From: Paenibacillus daejeonensis DSM 15491
GTDB taxonomy: Bacteria > Bacillota > Bacilli > Paenibacillales > Paenibacillaceae
Assembly (NCBI RefSeq): GCF_000378385.1
Contig: NZ_KB899668.1
Coordinates: forward strand, 112,370-176,369
Reading direction: 5' to 3'
Length of the DNA: 64,000 nucleotides
Of the stretch, positions 35,363 to 45,169 are shown one piece after another. Within the stretch, counting starts at the first letter, position 1, and each line of letters starts with the position of its first letter. Below the pieces are notes generated by a model. That model was not told where the DNA came from. It was given only the letters and a program-made list of their open reading frames with translations, and ran no database searches. The position numbers and the translations under genes are program-made.

Positions 35363-37873
35363 GTGAGAAAACGTTGGGTGAAACCCGCCGTCATTGGGTT
35401 GACGGTCTTGACAATGTTGGCGTCGCCGCTGTCGGTGTTGCCACAGCCAGTCGCGGAGGCGAGTATGGCGCAGTTGTCCAAGCAGTGGGTGCGTTTGGGC
35501 TCGTCTGGTGTGTTGAATGTGCGGGATGCGCAGTTCTTGATGCAAGAGAAGGGTAAAGTATTGGCGGTTACGGTGGGGATCACCAATAATAGCTCGCGTT
35601 CACTGAGTCTGTTGGATTATTGGGTTCGCGTGAAGAGTAAATCTGGTAAAACCTTTAAGGCTTCGTTGCTCGAAGCGGACAAGGCCAAGACGATGGTGCC
35701 ACCGAACTCCTCACTCTACTTAACCTATTACGCGGTTGTGGATCTGCAAACCAATCTTTCCGATCTTCTATTCGACGTTATCGAATGGGATTTTGACCAG
35801 CCCAATTATGAGAAACGATTGGGACGCATTAGCGTGCCATCTGGCACCACTGGCAAAACGCCTGCTTTTCAGGCGAATGTCATGCTATATCAGAACTCCA
35901 AGTTACGGGGCGCTCTCAAGTCTTACATAGCCACACGCGATAACACTAACACGTATGTAACGCTTCAATACTTGATTGAAAACGTTGGCTTTCGTTCAGC
36001 AGATCTTTCCGGGTTGAAATTTTATGCACAAACCGATGGTATGTCAGTCTATGGGGTGAATTTTGCTGCGTCGAAGGAAACTATCGAGCCGAAAGAGCGT
36101 AAAATTGTCACGCTACTCGCCACCATTCCAAACAGTGTCGCCACCAAACCCTTGTCTCTTATCGCAGCTACTTCGGATGAAGCCAGCAAAGTGGAGCTTC
36201 CGCTAGGTGTCTTCCAACTGCCTGCGATCAAGACAACAACGCCGGCGGCAGCTGGCAGCAATCGTCTCATCTATCTGAATGGTCAGTTGATTTCGACCAA
36301 AACGGCGGGTGCTACTGTTGAAAAGACAGAGGACGGTCAGAAACAGACGGTTGAGCTTGCCTTTCATCTGCAGAACACTGATAACCGTGCCGCGTCCTAT
36401 GCCAATTTGGACTTTGTCATTGAGACCACTGGAGGGGCTCAGTATCCTTTGACTTTTACAAAGGAAGAGCAGACTATGCTGCTCCCTAAGATTGAAAAAA
36501 AACTCACACTCACTGGCGAAATTCCTGCCAATCTTAAGATAGAAGACGCCATCGTGGTGGTTCGTTCAGCTCCAAGCGAAGAAACCCGCAAAGCCACCTT
36601 GGGCACCTACAAGATATCTCGTACAGTTGTTGTTCCAGAAAATAATTCGGGTACCATCTACCAGAACAAAGACTATCGGCTTCATATCGATTCCGTGAAT
36701 CGAATCGCCACCGAAGGCAATGATCTTTTGGTTGCGGACTTGGTGATTACGAACCCAACCAGCGAATCGAAGGCGATTCCTGTGTATCAGGGACATTTCC
36801 TGATTAACGGCGTTAAAACCCCGACTCAGTCATTCATCCCACTGGACCAGTCGGTTACGATTGCTCCTGGCGGTACGTATAATGTGGCCGTGTATTCAGA
36901 GATTCCTTATACCTCTGTAGTAAATGACTTGTCATTTGTTCTGACTGAGAAGGTAGAAGACAAGCCAGACAAGACGTTGTTCCGTTTTGACAAACAAATG
37001 ATTCGGACCCTCGTGCCTCAAAAACAAGATCGAGTGTACGAGATTAAGAACGTCGGTCGTCAAGCCAGTGTGAAGCTGCAGAAATCTGCTATTCATCGTG
37101 GTGCGCAGGCTAATGAGCAGTTCTACTATGGTGAGTTTGAAGTGACCAATCATGAGATTCGGCTTGCAGATCCTACTAAATTGCAGGGCTATCTAAAAGA
37201 TAACGCCGGCTTGATCGTACCGATCAGCTTTGTACATGACACGGCTCGCATCACGCCAAAAGCAAAAGCGCTCTATGCGGCTGTGGCTAAAATCCCGGCT
37301 ACCTTTAACAAAGACAAGTTTGCTCTCTATTTGGGTCAATCGATTGTTACGGAAGCAGGTGGAGAAGGGTCAGCCGCGAAAACACTGATGGTCAAGCCAG
37401 TTGCTTACGAGATTAGCCCAACGCTTACTTATAATGAAACGTTAAAAAATATCACGTTTGCTGGAAACCTATTGAATTTCAGAGAGCTTCAAGCTAATCT
37501 GAAAGTAACGGAAGGCGAGAATGCGAACTTTACAGGGTTTGATTTTAAAATCAAATACGATTATACCCGTGATGCTAACTATGAGACGGCTTATAAGGAT
37601 CAGAAGCTAGTCTTTGAAATCGTTGATGCCGGGGAAGGTAAAGTTACCTATAATAAAGAGATTCGTATTTCGCCATCGGATGACGGCAATGCCCCACTCT
37701 TGAAAGAGGGCCAAGAGGTTTCCTTGGATTTGGTGTTTGAGGACCCAGCCATTATGAGCAAGATCAGACGCTTCCGTGAATATCAGTTCAATGTTTACAC
37801 GGTCGTGGACAATCATAAGCTGCTCATTGCCTCCAAAGAGTTGAAGTGGCAAAATCTTGAGAAAATTCAGTAA
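35363..37873 (+). CDS. Large exported protein of unknown function, S-layer locus
   Basis: 836 aa from GTG 35363, 7 bp after GGAGG; an ATG at 35357 in the same frame is only 1 bp from the ribosome site. Signal peptide about 1-34 (PVAEA). The mature part is a repetitive beta-sandwich protein: six or seven segments share a pattern of VLAVTVGITNNSSRSLSLLD or LVADLVITNPTSESKAIPVY type, then a loop and a polar strand, typical of DUF4352-like or NEAT-like surface folds, though I cannot assign a family. No SLH domain, lipobox or LPXTG. Codon use is intermediate. Twenty-six bases separate it from the next exported protein, so the two form a unit behind the S-layer gene. Confidence 0.8.
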   Translation: MRKRWVKPAVIGLTVLTMLASPLSVLPQPVAEASMAQLSKQWVRLGSSGVLNVRDAQFLMQEKGKVLAVTVGITNNSSRSLSLLDYWVRVKSKSGKTFKASLLEADKAKTMVPPNSSLYLTYYAVVDLQTNLSDLLFDVIEWDFDQPNYEKRLGRISVPSGTTGKTPAFQANVMLYQNSKLRGALKSYIATRDNTNTYVTLQYLIENVGFRSADLSGLKFYAQTDGMSVYGVNFAASKETIEPKERKIVTLLATIPNSVATKPLSLIAATSDEASKVELPLGVFQLPAIKTTTPAAAGSNRLIYLNGQLISTKTAGATVEKTEDGQKQTVELAFHLQNTDNRAASYANLDFVIETTGGAQYPLTFTKEEQTMLLPKIEKKLTLTGEIPANLKIEDAIVVVRSAPSEETRKATLGTYKISRTVVVPENNSGTIYQNKDYRLHIDSVNRIATEGNDLLVADLVITNPTSESKAIPVYQGHFLINGVKTPTQSFIPLDQSVTIAPGGTYNVAVYSEIPYTSVVNDLSFVLTEKVEDKPDKTLFRFDKQMIRTLVPQKQDRVYEIKNVGRQASVKLQKSAIHRGAQANEQFYYGEFEVTNHEIRLADPTKLQGYLKDNAGLIVPISFVHDTARITPKAKALYAAVAKIPATFNKDKFALYLGQSIVTEAGGEGSAAKTLMVKPVAYEISPTLTYNETLKNITFAGNLLNFRELQANLKVTEGENANFTGFDFKIKYDYTRDANYETAYKDQKLVFEIVDAGEGKVTYNKEIRISPSDDGNAPLLKEGQEVSLDLVFEDPAIMSKIRRFREYQFNVYTVVDNHKLLIASKELKWQNLEKIQ

Positions 37874-37899
37874 TGCACTTGCATTAGAAAGGCGGAAAC

Positions 37900-38433
37900 A
37901 TGAACAAAACTACGCTCGTTAAACTTGGAGCAGCCGTTACTATCATGGGCACAGGCATTGTGCTGGGATCCGTATGGTCCACCAATGCCGAAGGCAACGC
38001 CTTAAAACCCGGATCCACGCAGGACCCTGTCGTAACGAAGAGCTACGTGGATCAGCAGATTGCAGCGGCCCTAGGTCAAGGTGGAGGGGGTGGGGGGACA
38101 ACAACCCCGCCTCCGACGACAACACCGCCAACCACGCCTACAACGCCGGGAGCAGCCTCCCAGGTTGAAGTGGTCAATGTGCCGATTGGTAAGACACTGA
38201 TTGCAGATCAAGGCGCACAGTTCGTTGTGCGGGCCGGTGCTGCGCTGGCTTATAGTCAGGACGTCGATGGCATCTCCGATGTGACGGATGGCAGGGACAT
38301 CAAGAATGGACAAGCGGTACCAAAGAATCATCTGATTCTCTTCCCTCGGGATGGGCGCGGAATTGCACCGGACCCGACGGTCAACAAGAATCAATTGGTC
38401 GTACTGGTGACCGGCGGTTATAAGATCCAATAA
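37900..38433 (+). CDS. Small secreted or membrane-anchored protein with a Thr/Pro linker
   Basis: 177 aa. An N-terminal hydrophobic helix (about 6-27) may be a signal peptide or anchor. VTKSYVDQQIAAALGQ follows, then a Gly6 run, then a TTTPPPTTTPP-type linker (about 67-85) and a C-terminal domain of about 85 residues with VPIGKTLIADQGAQFVVRAG and VPKNHLILFPRDGRG. That domain resembles one I have seen at the end of other Firmicute exported proteins, but I cannot name it. A wall-spanning linker between membrane and S-layer is inference. RBS AAAGGCGG. Confidence 0.75.
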   Translation: MNKTTLVKLGAAVTIMGTGIVLGSVWSTNAEGNALKPGSTQDPVVTKSYVDQQIAAALGQGGGGGGTTTPPPTTTPPTTPTTPGAASQVEVVNVPIGKTLIADQGAQFVVRAGAALAYSQDVDGISDVTDGRDIKNGQAVPKNHLILFPRDGRGIAPDPTVNKNQLVVLVTGGYKIQ

Positions 38434-38530
38434 GTTCTGTCTAATTTTCCCCGGTTTGACAACATGTTATACGCTTGGGCCTGCCTGTACCTTCATATAC
38501 TATCTCCATCAACTCACGGAGGTGCAGGTC

Positions 38531-38836
38531 ATGTCCAATCGCAGCAATAAAATTGTCGTTCCGGCATCGAAACAAGCGCTGTATCAAATGAAATATGAAG
38601 TAGCAGCTGAACTGGGTTTAAATGTAGGCAGTGGATATCGCGCTAATGCTGGTGGAACAGAGGGGCTGGATAGCGAATTTGCAGGTGAATTAGGCTCTGT
38701 GTCGCATGGACAAAGTGGTTCGCAAGTGAAGGAATCCTGGTCCCATCTGGCGACTCGCGACGCAGGTGCGGTAGGCGGCGGCATCACGCGGCGGCTGATC
38801 GCGCAGGCGGAAGATGTGTTAAGGGACTTCCGTTGA
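38531..38836 (+). CDS. Alpha/beta-type small acid-soluble spore protein, extended form
   Basis: 101 aa. SASPs coat and protect spore DNA and are degraded by GPR at germination. Both family signatures are visible: KYEVAAELGL (with the GPR cleavage site) and AGAVGGGITRRLIAQAE. The usual length is 60-75; here about 35 residues, rich in Gly/Ser/Glu, lie between the signatures. ATG 38531 follows CGGAGGTGCAGG; the open frame extends upstream to 38456 without support. A possible spore-type -10 (TATACTA, 38496-38502) lacks a clear -35. Confidence 0.88.
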   Translation: MSNRSNKIVVPASKQALYQMKYEVAAELGLNVGSGYRANAGGTEGLDSEFAGELGSVSHGQSGSQVKESWSHLATRDAGAVGGGITRRLIAQAEDVLRDFR

Positions 38837-38884
38837 CATATAGCGACATATCCGGTATCATACTGTCCTAGAAGTGTTGTATAA

Positions 38885-38920
38885 CAACCTTTTCCTATAT
38901 GGAAAAGGTTCATTTTTTGA
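38885..38920 (+). terminator. Terminator of the spore protein gene
   Basis: AACCTTTTCC and GGAAAAGGTT pair around TATAT, followed by CATTTTTTG. Confidence 0.9.
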
Positions 38921-38989
38921 ATATATAAGTCTTTACGTCGATTTGTGCCTGTGGACTTATTATACGATGGTTTTAGGAGGTTGATACGG

Positions 38990-40192
38990 ATGGCAATTAA
39001 AGGACGGCATTTATTCACATCGGAGTCAGTAACAGAGGGACATCCGGACAAGATCTGTGACCAGATCTCCGATGCAGTATTGGATGCATTTTTGGAAGTA
39101 GACCCGCATGCTCGCGTAGCTTGCGAAGTATCAGTTGCAACGGGCTTGGTTCTCGTTATTGGTGAGATCAGTACCCGTGCGGATTATGTGGATATTCCTT
39201 CGATCGTGCGCCGCACGATTAAAGATATCGGCTATACGCGTGCGAAATATGGCTTTGATTATAACACGTGTGCTGTACTGACCTCGCTGAATGAGCAGTC
39301 TGCTGACATCGCTCAAGGTGTAAACGCAGCGATTGAAACACGTGAAGGCAAGAACATCCTCGAGGAAAATGAAGATATTGGTGCAGGTGACCAAGGCCTG
39401 ATGTTTGGTTTTGCGACCAACGAGACACCTGAGCTCATGCCACTGCCAATCGCGCTATCCCACCGGATCTCCCGCCGCCTTGCAGAGGTGCGTAAGGATG
39501 GTACGCTGGATTACCTGCGTCCGGACGGTAAGACGCAAGTAACGATTGAGTATCAGGATGGTAAACCAGTTCGTGTGGATGCGATTGTCGTATCGACTCA
39601 ACATGCGGAAGAAGTCACACTGGAGCAAATCCAGCAAGACATCCGCGAGCACGTGATCAAGCCTGTTGTTCCTGAGGAATGGCTGGATGCGGATACGAAG
39701 TACTACATCAACCCAACGGGCCGCTTCGTTATTGGTGGACCTCAAGGTGATGCTGGTCTGACTGGCCGTAAAATCATCGTTGATACCTATGGCGGCTATG
39801 CTCGTCATGGCGGCGGTGCGTTTTCCGGTAAGGATCCAACAAAAGTTGACCGCTCGGCAGCTTATGCGGCTCGTTATGTGGCGAAGAACATCATCGCTGC
39901 TGGTCTGGCCGACAAGTGTGAGATTCAGCTTGCTTACGCCATTGGCGTAGCGAACCCTGTTTCCATTAACGTGGATACGTATGGCACTGGCAAAGTGGAT
40001 GAAGAGAAGCTGGTTGAAGTCATTCGCAACAACTTTGATCTTCGTCCGGCAGGCATCATCCGTATGCTTGATCTGCGTCGTCCAATTTACAGCCAGACTG
40101 CCGCTTACGGTCATTTTGGTCGTACCGACATCGATCTGCCGTGGGAGCGCGTGGACAAAGCTGACAAGCTTAAAGAAGAAGCTCTTGCATAA
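38990..40192 (+). CDS. metK: S-adenosylmethionine synthetase
   Basis: Makes SAM from methionine and ATP in the cytoplasm; tetrameric, Mg and K dependent. 400 aa from ATG 38990, preceded by TAGGAGGTTGAT; the upstream in-frame ATG at 38945 has no ribosome site. Signatures: [32 protein letters not shown] and [19 protein letters not shown]. In many Firmicutes metK is preceded by a SAM-I riboswitch; the 154 bp upstream hold only the spore-gene terminator and about 70 AT-rich bases, so none fits. Its position inside a surface-protein cluster has no obvious functional reason. Confidence 0.97.
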   Translation: MAIKGRHLFTSESVTEGHPDKICDQISDAVLDAFLEVDPHARVACEVSVATGLVLVIGEISTRADYVDIPSIVRRTIKDIGYTRAKYGFDYNTCAVLTSLNEQSADIAQGVNAAIETREGKNILEENEDIGAGDQGLMFGFATNETPELMPLPIALSHRISRRLAEVRKDGTLDYLRPDGKTQVTIEYQDGKPVRVDAIVVSTQHAEEVTLEQIQQDIREHVIKPVVPEEWLDADTKYYINPTGRFVIGGPQGDAGLTGRKIIVDTYGGYARHGGGAFSGKDPTKVDRSAAYAARYVAKNIIAAGLADKCEIQLAYAIGVANPVSINVDTYGTGKVDEEKLVEVIRNNFDLRPAGIIRMLDLRRPIYSQTAAYGHFGRTDIDLPWERVDKADKLKEEALA

Positions 40193-40205
40193 TATAAGAA
40201 CCATG

Positions 40206-40236
40206 AGACCGTCCGGGACCCCGGGCGGTTTCTTTT
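40206..40236 (+). terminator. Intrinsic terminator of metK
   Basis: ACCGTCCGG and CCGGGCGGT pair (one G:U) around a 4-6-nt loop, followed by TTCTTTTT. Confidence 0.9.
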
Positions 40237-40339
40237 TATCCTCGCGCTACCATAGTCAATTTGCCAAATTCCCTAAACTTCCAGTCGATATCGACCGAAG
40301 ATATATGTACGACTGACATTTTTGGGGAGTGAAGCTGAA

Positions 40340-43300
40340 GTGTTGCGGAATTGCAAAATCATATCTATCCTCTTGGCAGCGTTGATGATCGTTCAGGTCA
40401 TCGTTCCGAGCCTGCCCTATACTGACTCGATTGTACATGCCGGACCTAATGGTCCGATACTCTTTTCAACCAATCCTGCGGATAATGCGACCAATGTATC
40501 ACCTAATGCGGCACTGCAGCTGCAATTTGACGAGAACGTCGTCAAAGGGACGGGTTCAGCAGCAGTTACGATCCGTCGTGTATCGGACAATGCCATTGTT
40601 GAGACCTTTGTCGTTGCGACTAGCGCGGCGGTAACTATTGGATCAGACAATCGTCAGGTGCGGATCACCCCTTCATCCAACACCCTGCAATTAAATACAG
40701 AGTATTATGTTCTCATCGATCCAGGTGCATTCCGTAATACGAACGGACAGAACTACGCTGGCATCTCTCAGGCCACCGCGTGGAATTTCACGGTCACAGC
40801 AACTGACCGGACGCCACCTGTTCTGCTTGGCCGCACACCCGCTCAGGGCGGTACGATCGAGATGGGTGGTATCCTGCAGCTTCAGTTTGACGAGACGGTC
40901 TACGCCTCTAGCGGCAATGTCACGTTACAGCGTCTTAGCACCAACGGAGCAGTAATTGATACGCAGTTGATTGGCGTAACGACTACCAGTGTCCGTGGGA
41001 GCGGCACGAGCACCATTACAATCGCCCCGTCGACACCACTAGAGCCAAGCAGTCGCTATAACGTCTCTGTCAGTAGCGGAGCGTTTCAGGATGCTTATGG
41101 CAACAGCTATGCGGGTCTGAACGGATGGACCTTCCAAACCCTTGGGCCTCCGATGTCTATGCCTTTGTTGTCGCCACCAGATGACGCTACAGGTGTGAGC
41201 GCCCAGACCTCGCTTCAGATGACGTTTGATCTACCGGTATCGAAGGGTACAGGTATGATTGTAATCAAGCGTGTCTCGAATAACAGCACAGTCAGAGAAT
41301 ACAATGTGGCAACTAGCAATCTTGTTACGATAGATTCAATTGATCCAACCATCGTTCGCATAACGAATACGGATGTAACAACGAACCAAGCTTACTATGT
41401 GCTTGTGGACCAAGGAGCATTCGTGAGCCGCAGTAACCCGTCTATTGTGTTCCAGGGCATCACAGACGCCACCCAGTGGAATTTCTCGACCTTTCCGAGC
41501 TCAGATACCATTCCGCCAACGGTAACGGCCTTGTCGCCTTCTGTGAGCCACAACAGCGGCACCCAGACGAGCCTGTCCTTCCCATTGGAGATGACCTTCA
41601 GTGAGCCGGTCTATCCTGGTAATGGTCAAATCGTCATACGCAACCAGCAAAATGATGCGATTCTCACCTCGATTCCAGTGACCTCGAATCGGGTAACCGG
41701 GGGTGGGACCAACAAGATCACCATTACACCGGGCATCCAGTTTGTCAATAACTCGTCCTATTATGTGCAAGTAGGCGGTCAGGCGTTCCGCGATGCTGCG
41801 GGTAACAGCTACACTGGCATCCCGGATACAGACCGGACGACCTGGCGGTTCTCGATTACGCAGGACACAGCTCCTCCACTAATCTCTGCGCTGCAGCCAG
41901 ATAATGGAGCAACTGAAGTGCCACGTACAGGCAAGTTCATGGTTACATTTAATGAACCGATTCAGCTCGGAACGGGCCGTATCCTGATTCGCGCAGCAAG
42001 CGGTGGGAATGCACCGTCGGTAGAACCGCTGGCCGAGATTGATCCAGACAATAACCGTCGTCTCATTCTGACTGTACTGCCGAATGAGCCGCTTAGCGTC
42101 AACACGGCTTATTATGTCGAGATGCAAGAAGGCGCAGTGCGGGATATAGCTGGCAACAATTTTGCCGGTATTCTCAATGAGTACCGCTGGGCATTCCGGA
42201 CCGTGGGTTCGGATACCACGCTGCCTCAACTCACCAAGGCCGATATGACCGGGGGCACGCGAATCGTGCTCACCTATAATAAGGAACTGAACCCGAACGT
42301 CGTCCCGGCGCCGGCCAATTTCTATGTGACGGTCAGCAACACGCCACGTGCGGTCACCTCGGTTGCCGTACAAGGGACAACCGTGACCCTGACGCTCCAA
42401 AGCGGTGTCGTTTTTGGCCAGGAAGTGAAGGTTTCTTATTCGAAAGGCGCTTCGCCAATCCAGGATCTGTCGCGTAATGAGGCGGCAAGCCTGAATGGCA
42501 CAGTCGTGGGGAATACCCAACAGTCGACCTTGCCACGACCGGTGAGCGGAACCGTCAGCGGCGCGCTCATTACGATTACGTTTAATGAAAGTCTGGCAAC
42601 AATGGCTAGCAGCGGTGCAGGGCAGTTCACGGTTTACTCCGGAAACAGCTACCGCAGTGTGGCTTCGGTAACGACGAGTGGTACATTGCTCCTCATTACT
42701 CTGAGTTCGCCGATTACAGATGGCCAGGCCGTGAGTGTCAACTACAGTGTCGGCTCGTCACCGCTGCGAGACGTGTCGGGTAATGCAGTACAAGCGTTTA
42801 GCGGCTTCGGTGTCCGCAATCTGTTGGATACAACCCCACCCGTGCTTCAGAGTATCGCCGCGGCTGGAACTCGCGTCATCTTAAATTATAACGAAGCGTT
42901 GAATCCGGGCGCTGTACCGCCTGCGGGTAGCTTTAGCGTCGTCGTGGCAGGAACAGGCCGGACGGTGAACAGTGTCGAGATCAGCGGCACACAGGCCATC
43001 CTGACGCTATCCTCCGCTGTGGCCAGCGGACAGGTTGTCCAGGTGAGCTATTTGGGAGGTAATCCGCAGCTAGCCGATCTGGCGGGCAATGCAGCTCCGC
43101 CTTTTGCCAATCAGATGGCGGGCTCGGTTAGCGGGGACAATGGTCAGATTATAGCGGCCACTGTTCAGGGACAGACATTAACGCTGACGTTCCCTTACAC
43201 GCTTAATCCGGCCTACACACCGAGCGCAACCCAGTTCTATGCTAGAATTCAGGGCGTTCTGCACACGGTCACTTCGGTGTCCATCTCGGGTTCGTCGGTT

Positions 43301-44734
43301 GTGCTGCAGCTTCATCGCAGTGTGGCGACAGGGGAGACGGTGAGTGTGACGTACTCGTCAACGGGTACGCAGCTCCAGAGCACGGGAGGCGTGTTGATTG
43401 CGCCATTTACAGATTATCAGGTAGGTAATCAGAGCTCCTGGACGGGAGGCGGCAGCCTGCCATCGGATTTTGAAGTGTCCGATCGGGGCGGCTTGAACAT
43501 GAAGATGACAGTGGCAATCACACAATCGAGCATGTCTCCGGCAGGACGGATTGCCCAGCGGTATACAATCCATGCAGACAAAGTTACTGCGGCCTATCAG
43601 GCTATCCGCAATGGCAGCGGGGACAGACCGCGCGTCCAGTTCACCGTACCATCCAGTGAGATGGCTGCCATCGTTGCGGTGCCGGTTCGTCAGTTGGAAG
43701 AAGTGAGCCGTCAGACGACCAATGCCGTCTTTGCCGTTCTTTACAAAGAAACAACCTATGAAATTCTACTATCTGCGCTGGATTTCCGGGAGATTGAACA
43801 ATTGGTGGGTACCTCTGGTTATCTGCTCATTGAATTGGAGCCGAATGCAACGAGCGAATCAAACGGGCTGATGTCAGCGATTAGTCGCGCGAATGCTCAG
43901 ATTATGGTAAGCCCAATGAGCTTTGAACTGTCCGCTTCGAGCGGTGGTATTGACAAGCCGATTACGAATTTCACGGGTTACTTGACCCACACCGTGAGAA
44001 CGGCTGTACAGCTGGATCCGCGCAAAACGGCGGCTGTCTGGCTAGACCCGGAGACAGGGGCCTTATCCTATGTGCCGACGATGGTAACCAACACAGGTGG
44101 TTCATCGACGATCACGTACAAACACAAAGGCAACAGCGCGTATGCCATCGTTAACGGATTACAGGACTATCGAGACCTGGCTAACCATTGGGGACGCAAT
44201 GACATCCTGATGCTGGTCAACAAGTTTGTTGCCGACGGACGGACGGCTACCAGCTTTGATCCGAATCAGCCAGTAACACGTGGCGAGTTCGCTGTGTTCA
44301 TCGCCCGCGGACTCGGGTTATCCGGTGACAAGTCGGCAGCTAGCCGTTACAGTGACGTGAATGCGAACTCGGTCTTGGCTGCATACATCGGTGCTGCTTC
44401 CAAGGCTGGCATCGTTGAGGGCCACCCCGACGGGACCTTCCGACCTAATCAGTCGATTACCCGTCAGGAAATGGCAGCCATGATGATTCGGGCAACAGCG
44501 ATGGCTGGAGCGAGTATTTCGATTCCACAGAGCAGCGTGGCTTATCTGTCCCGTTACAAAGATGCAGGTACGATTGCACCGTGGGCACGCGACGATATGG
44601 CAAAAGCCGTCGAAGCGGGCATTATCAACGGCATGACGGTCGACACGATTAGCCCGCGCACGGACGCGACGCGCGCTCAAGCCGCTGTCATGATCAAGCG
44701 TATGCTCGGTTATATCGAATTTATGGATGTGTAA
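40340..44734 (+). CDS. Giant SLH surface protein with Big_5-like and SwmB-like modules
   Basis: 1464 aa from GTG 40340, 10 bp after GGGGAG (a TTG at 40322 is in frame but implausible). Signal peptide about 1-34 (SIVHAG). Five Big_5/SbsA-type Ig-like modules (about 38-145, 150-262, 275-390, 400-510, 520-635), each with LQLQFDE or LQMTFDL and DxAGNxYxGI. Four or more SwmB-like modules (about 640-1055) with TRIVLTYNKELNP and VxVSYxxG. Then a non-repeat region and three C-terminal SLH domains from about 1277: VTRGEFAVFIARG, ITRQEMAAMMIRA and TRAQAAVMIKR. Wall-anchored fibrous adhesin is the likely role. Confidence 0.9.
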   Translation: MLRNCKIISILLAALMIVQVIVPSLPYTDSIVHAGPNGPILFSTNPADNATNVSPNAALQLQFDENVVKGTGSAAVTIRRVSDNAIVETFVVATSAAVTIGSDNRQVRITPSSNTLQLNTEYYVLIDPGAFRNTNGQNYAGISQATAWNFTVTATDRTPPVLLGRTPAQGGTIEMGGILQLQFDETVYASSGNVTLQRLSTNGAVIDTQLIGVTTTSVRGSGTSTITIAPSTPLEPSSRYNVSVSSGAFQDAYGNSYAGLNGWTFQTLGPPMSMPLLSPPDDATGVSAQTSLQMTFDLPVSKGTGMIVIKRVSNNSTVREYNVATSNLVTIDSIDPTIVRITNTDVTTNQAYYVLVDQGAFVSRSNPSIVFQGITDATQWNFSTFPSSDTIPPTVTALSPSVSHNSGTQTSLSFPLEMTFSEPVYPGNGQIVIRNQQNDAILTSIPVTSNRVTGGGTNKITITPGIQFVNNSSYYVQVGGQAFRDAAGNSYTGIPDTDRTTWRFSITQDTAPPLISALQPDNGATEVPRTGKFMVTFNEPIQLGTGRILIRAASGGNAPSVEPLAEIDPDNNRRLILTVLPNEPLSVNTAYYVEMQEGAVRDIAGNNFAGILNEYRWAFRTVGSDTTLPQLTKADMTGGTRIVLTYNKELNPNVVPAPANFYVTVSNTPRAVTSVAVQGTTVTLTLQSGVVFGQEVKVSYSKGASPIQDLSRNEAASLNGTVVGNTQQSTLPRPVSGTVSGALITITFNESLATMASSGAGQFTVYSGNSYRSVASVTTSGTLLLITLSSPITDGQAVSVNYSVGSSPLRDVSGNAVQAFSGFGVRNLLDTTPPVLQSIAAAGTRVILNYNEALNPGAVPPAGSFSVVVAGTGRTVNSVEISGTQAILTLSSAVASGQVVQVSYLGGNPQLADLAGNAAPPFANQMAGSVSGDNGQIIAATVQGQTLTLTFPYTLNPAYTPSATQFYARIQGVLHTVTSVSISGSSVVLQLHRSVATGETVSVTYSSTGTQLQSTGGVLIAPFTDYQVGNQSSWTGGGSLPSDFEVSDRGGLNMKMTVAITQSSMSPAGRIAQRYTIHADKVTAAYQAIRNGSGDRPRVQFTVPSSEMAAIVAVPVRQLEEVSRQTTNAVFAVLYKETTYEILLSALDFREIEQLVGTSGYLLIELEPNATSESNGLMSAISRANAQIMVSPMSFELSASSGGIDKPITNFTGYLTHTVRTAVQLDPRKTAAVWLDPETGALSYVPTMVTNTGGSSTITYKHKGNSAYAIVNGLQDYRDLANHWGRNDILMLVNKFVADGRTATSFDPNQPVTRGEFAVFIARGLGLSGDKSAASRYSDVNANSVLAAYIGAASKAGIVEGHPDGTFRPNQSITRQEMAAMMIRATAMAGASISIPQSSVAYLSRYKDAGTIAPWARDDMAKAVEAGIINGMTVDTISPRTDATRAQAAVMIKRMLGYIEFMDV

Positions 44735-44761
44735 CGCATGGATGCGGAGGAGGGCTTGGGC

Positions 44762-44950
44762 ATGAATTGGGAAGCAGGGCAACCCCGGGGGCAAGGATCG
44801 CCAGAGGGGCTGCTGCAGGCAGATCGCAGAGAGTTGGAGCTGGTGGCGAAGCAGATGCTGAAGCACCGGATGGACAGTACGGTAGTAGTGACGCTGACGG
44901 GATTATCGCCCGATGAGGTGTCTGTACTGAAAGCAACGATGACCTACTAA
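44762..44950 (+). CDS. Small protein of unknown function
   Basis: 62 aa from ATG 44762, 9 bp after GGAGGAGGG, 27 bp beyond the SLH gene stop; an in-frame ATG at 44738 is possible. No signal peptide or membrane helix. The second half is amphipathic, ending LTGLSPDEVSVLKATMTY. A terminator follows directly, which supports it as a real last gene of the transcript. Not recognised. Confidence 0.55.
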   Translation: MNWEAGQPRGQGSPEGLLQADRRELELVAKQMLKHRMDSTVVVTLTGLSPDEVSVLKATMTY

Positions 44951-44978
44951 CGAAACCTGAAGCCGTATTAAAAGACTG

Positions 44979-45010
44979 GCCGCTGCCCTCTCGGGGACAG
45001 CGGCTTTGTC
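44979..45010 (+). terminator. Intrinsic terminator after the small ORF
   Basis: GCCGCTGCCC and GGGGACAGCGGC pair around a short loop, followed by TTTGTC. Short T-run. Confidence 0.75.
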
Positions 45011-45169
45011 GTGATCAAAGGGATAGCTCCCAAGGCCTAAGAGTCTAAAACGTCATTCCATGTCGCAATGTTGCGGGAGGGACATTAGGATCTTCTCATC
45101 TACCGTAACTTTTTCGGCCTTCTAGCAGTCTATAACTAGTAGATTTCAAGATGGGAGAGTTGCCAGATT

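Noticed and set aside
38496-38502. Spore-type -10 (TATACTA) before the SASP gene
   Set aside because: No -35 at the right distance, and the match to sigma-G (CATNNTA) is imperfect.
38837-38989. SAM-I riboswitch before metK
   Set aside because: The gap contains the spore-gene terminator and an AT-rich stretch. None of the conserved SAM-I stems is visible.
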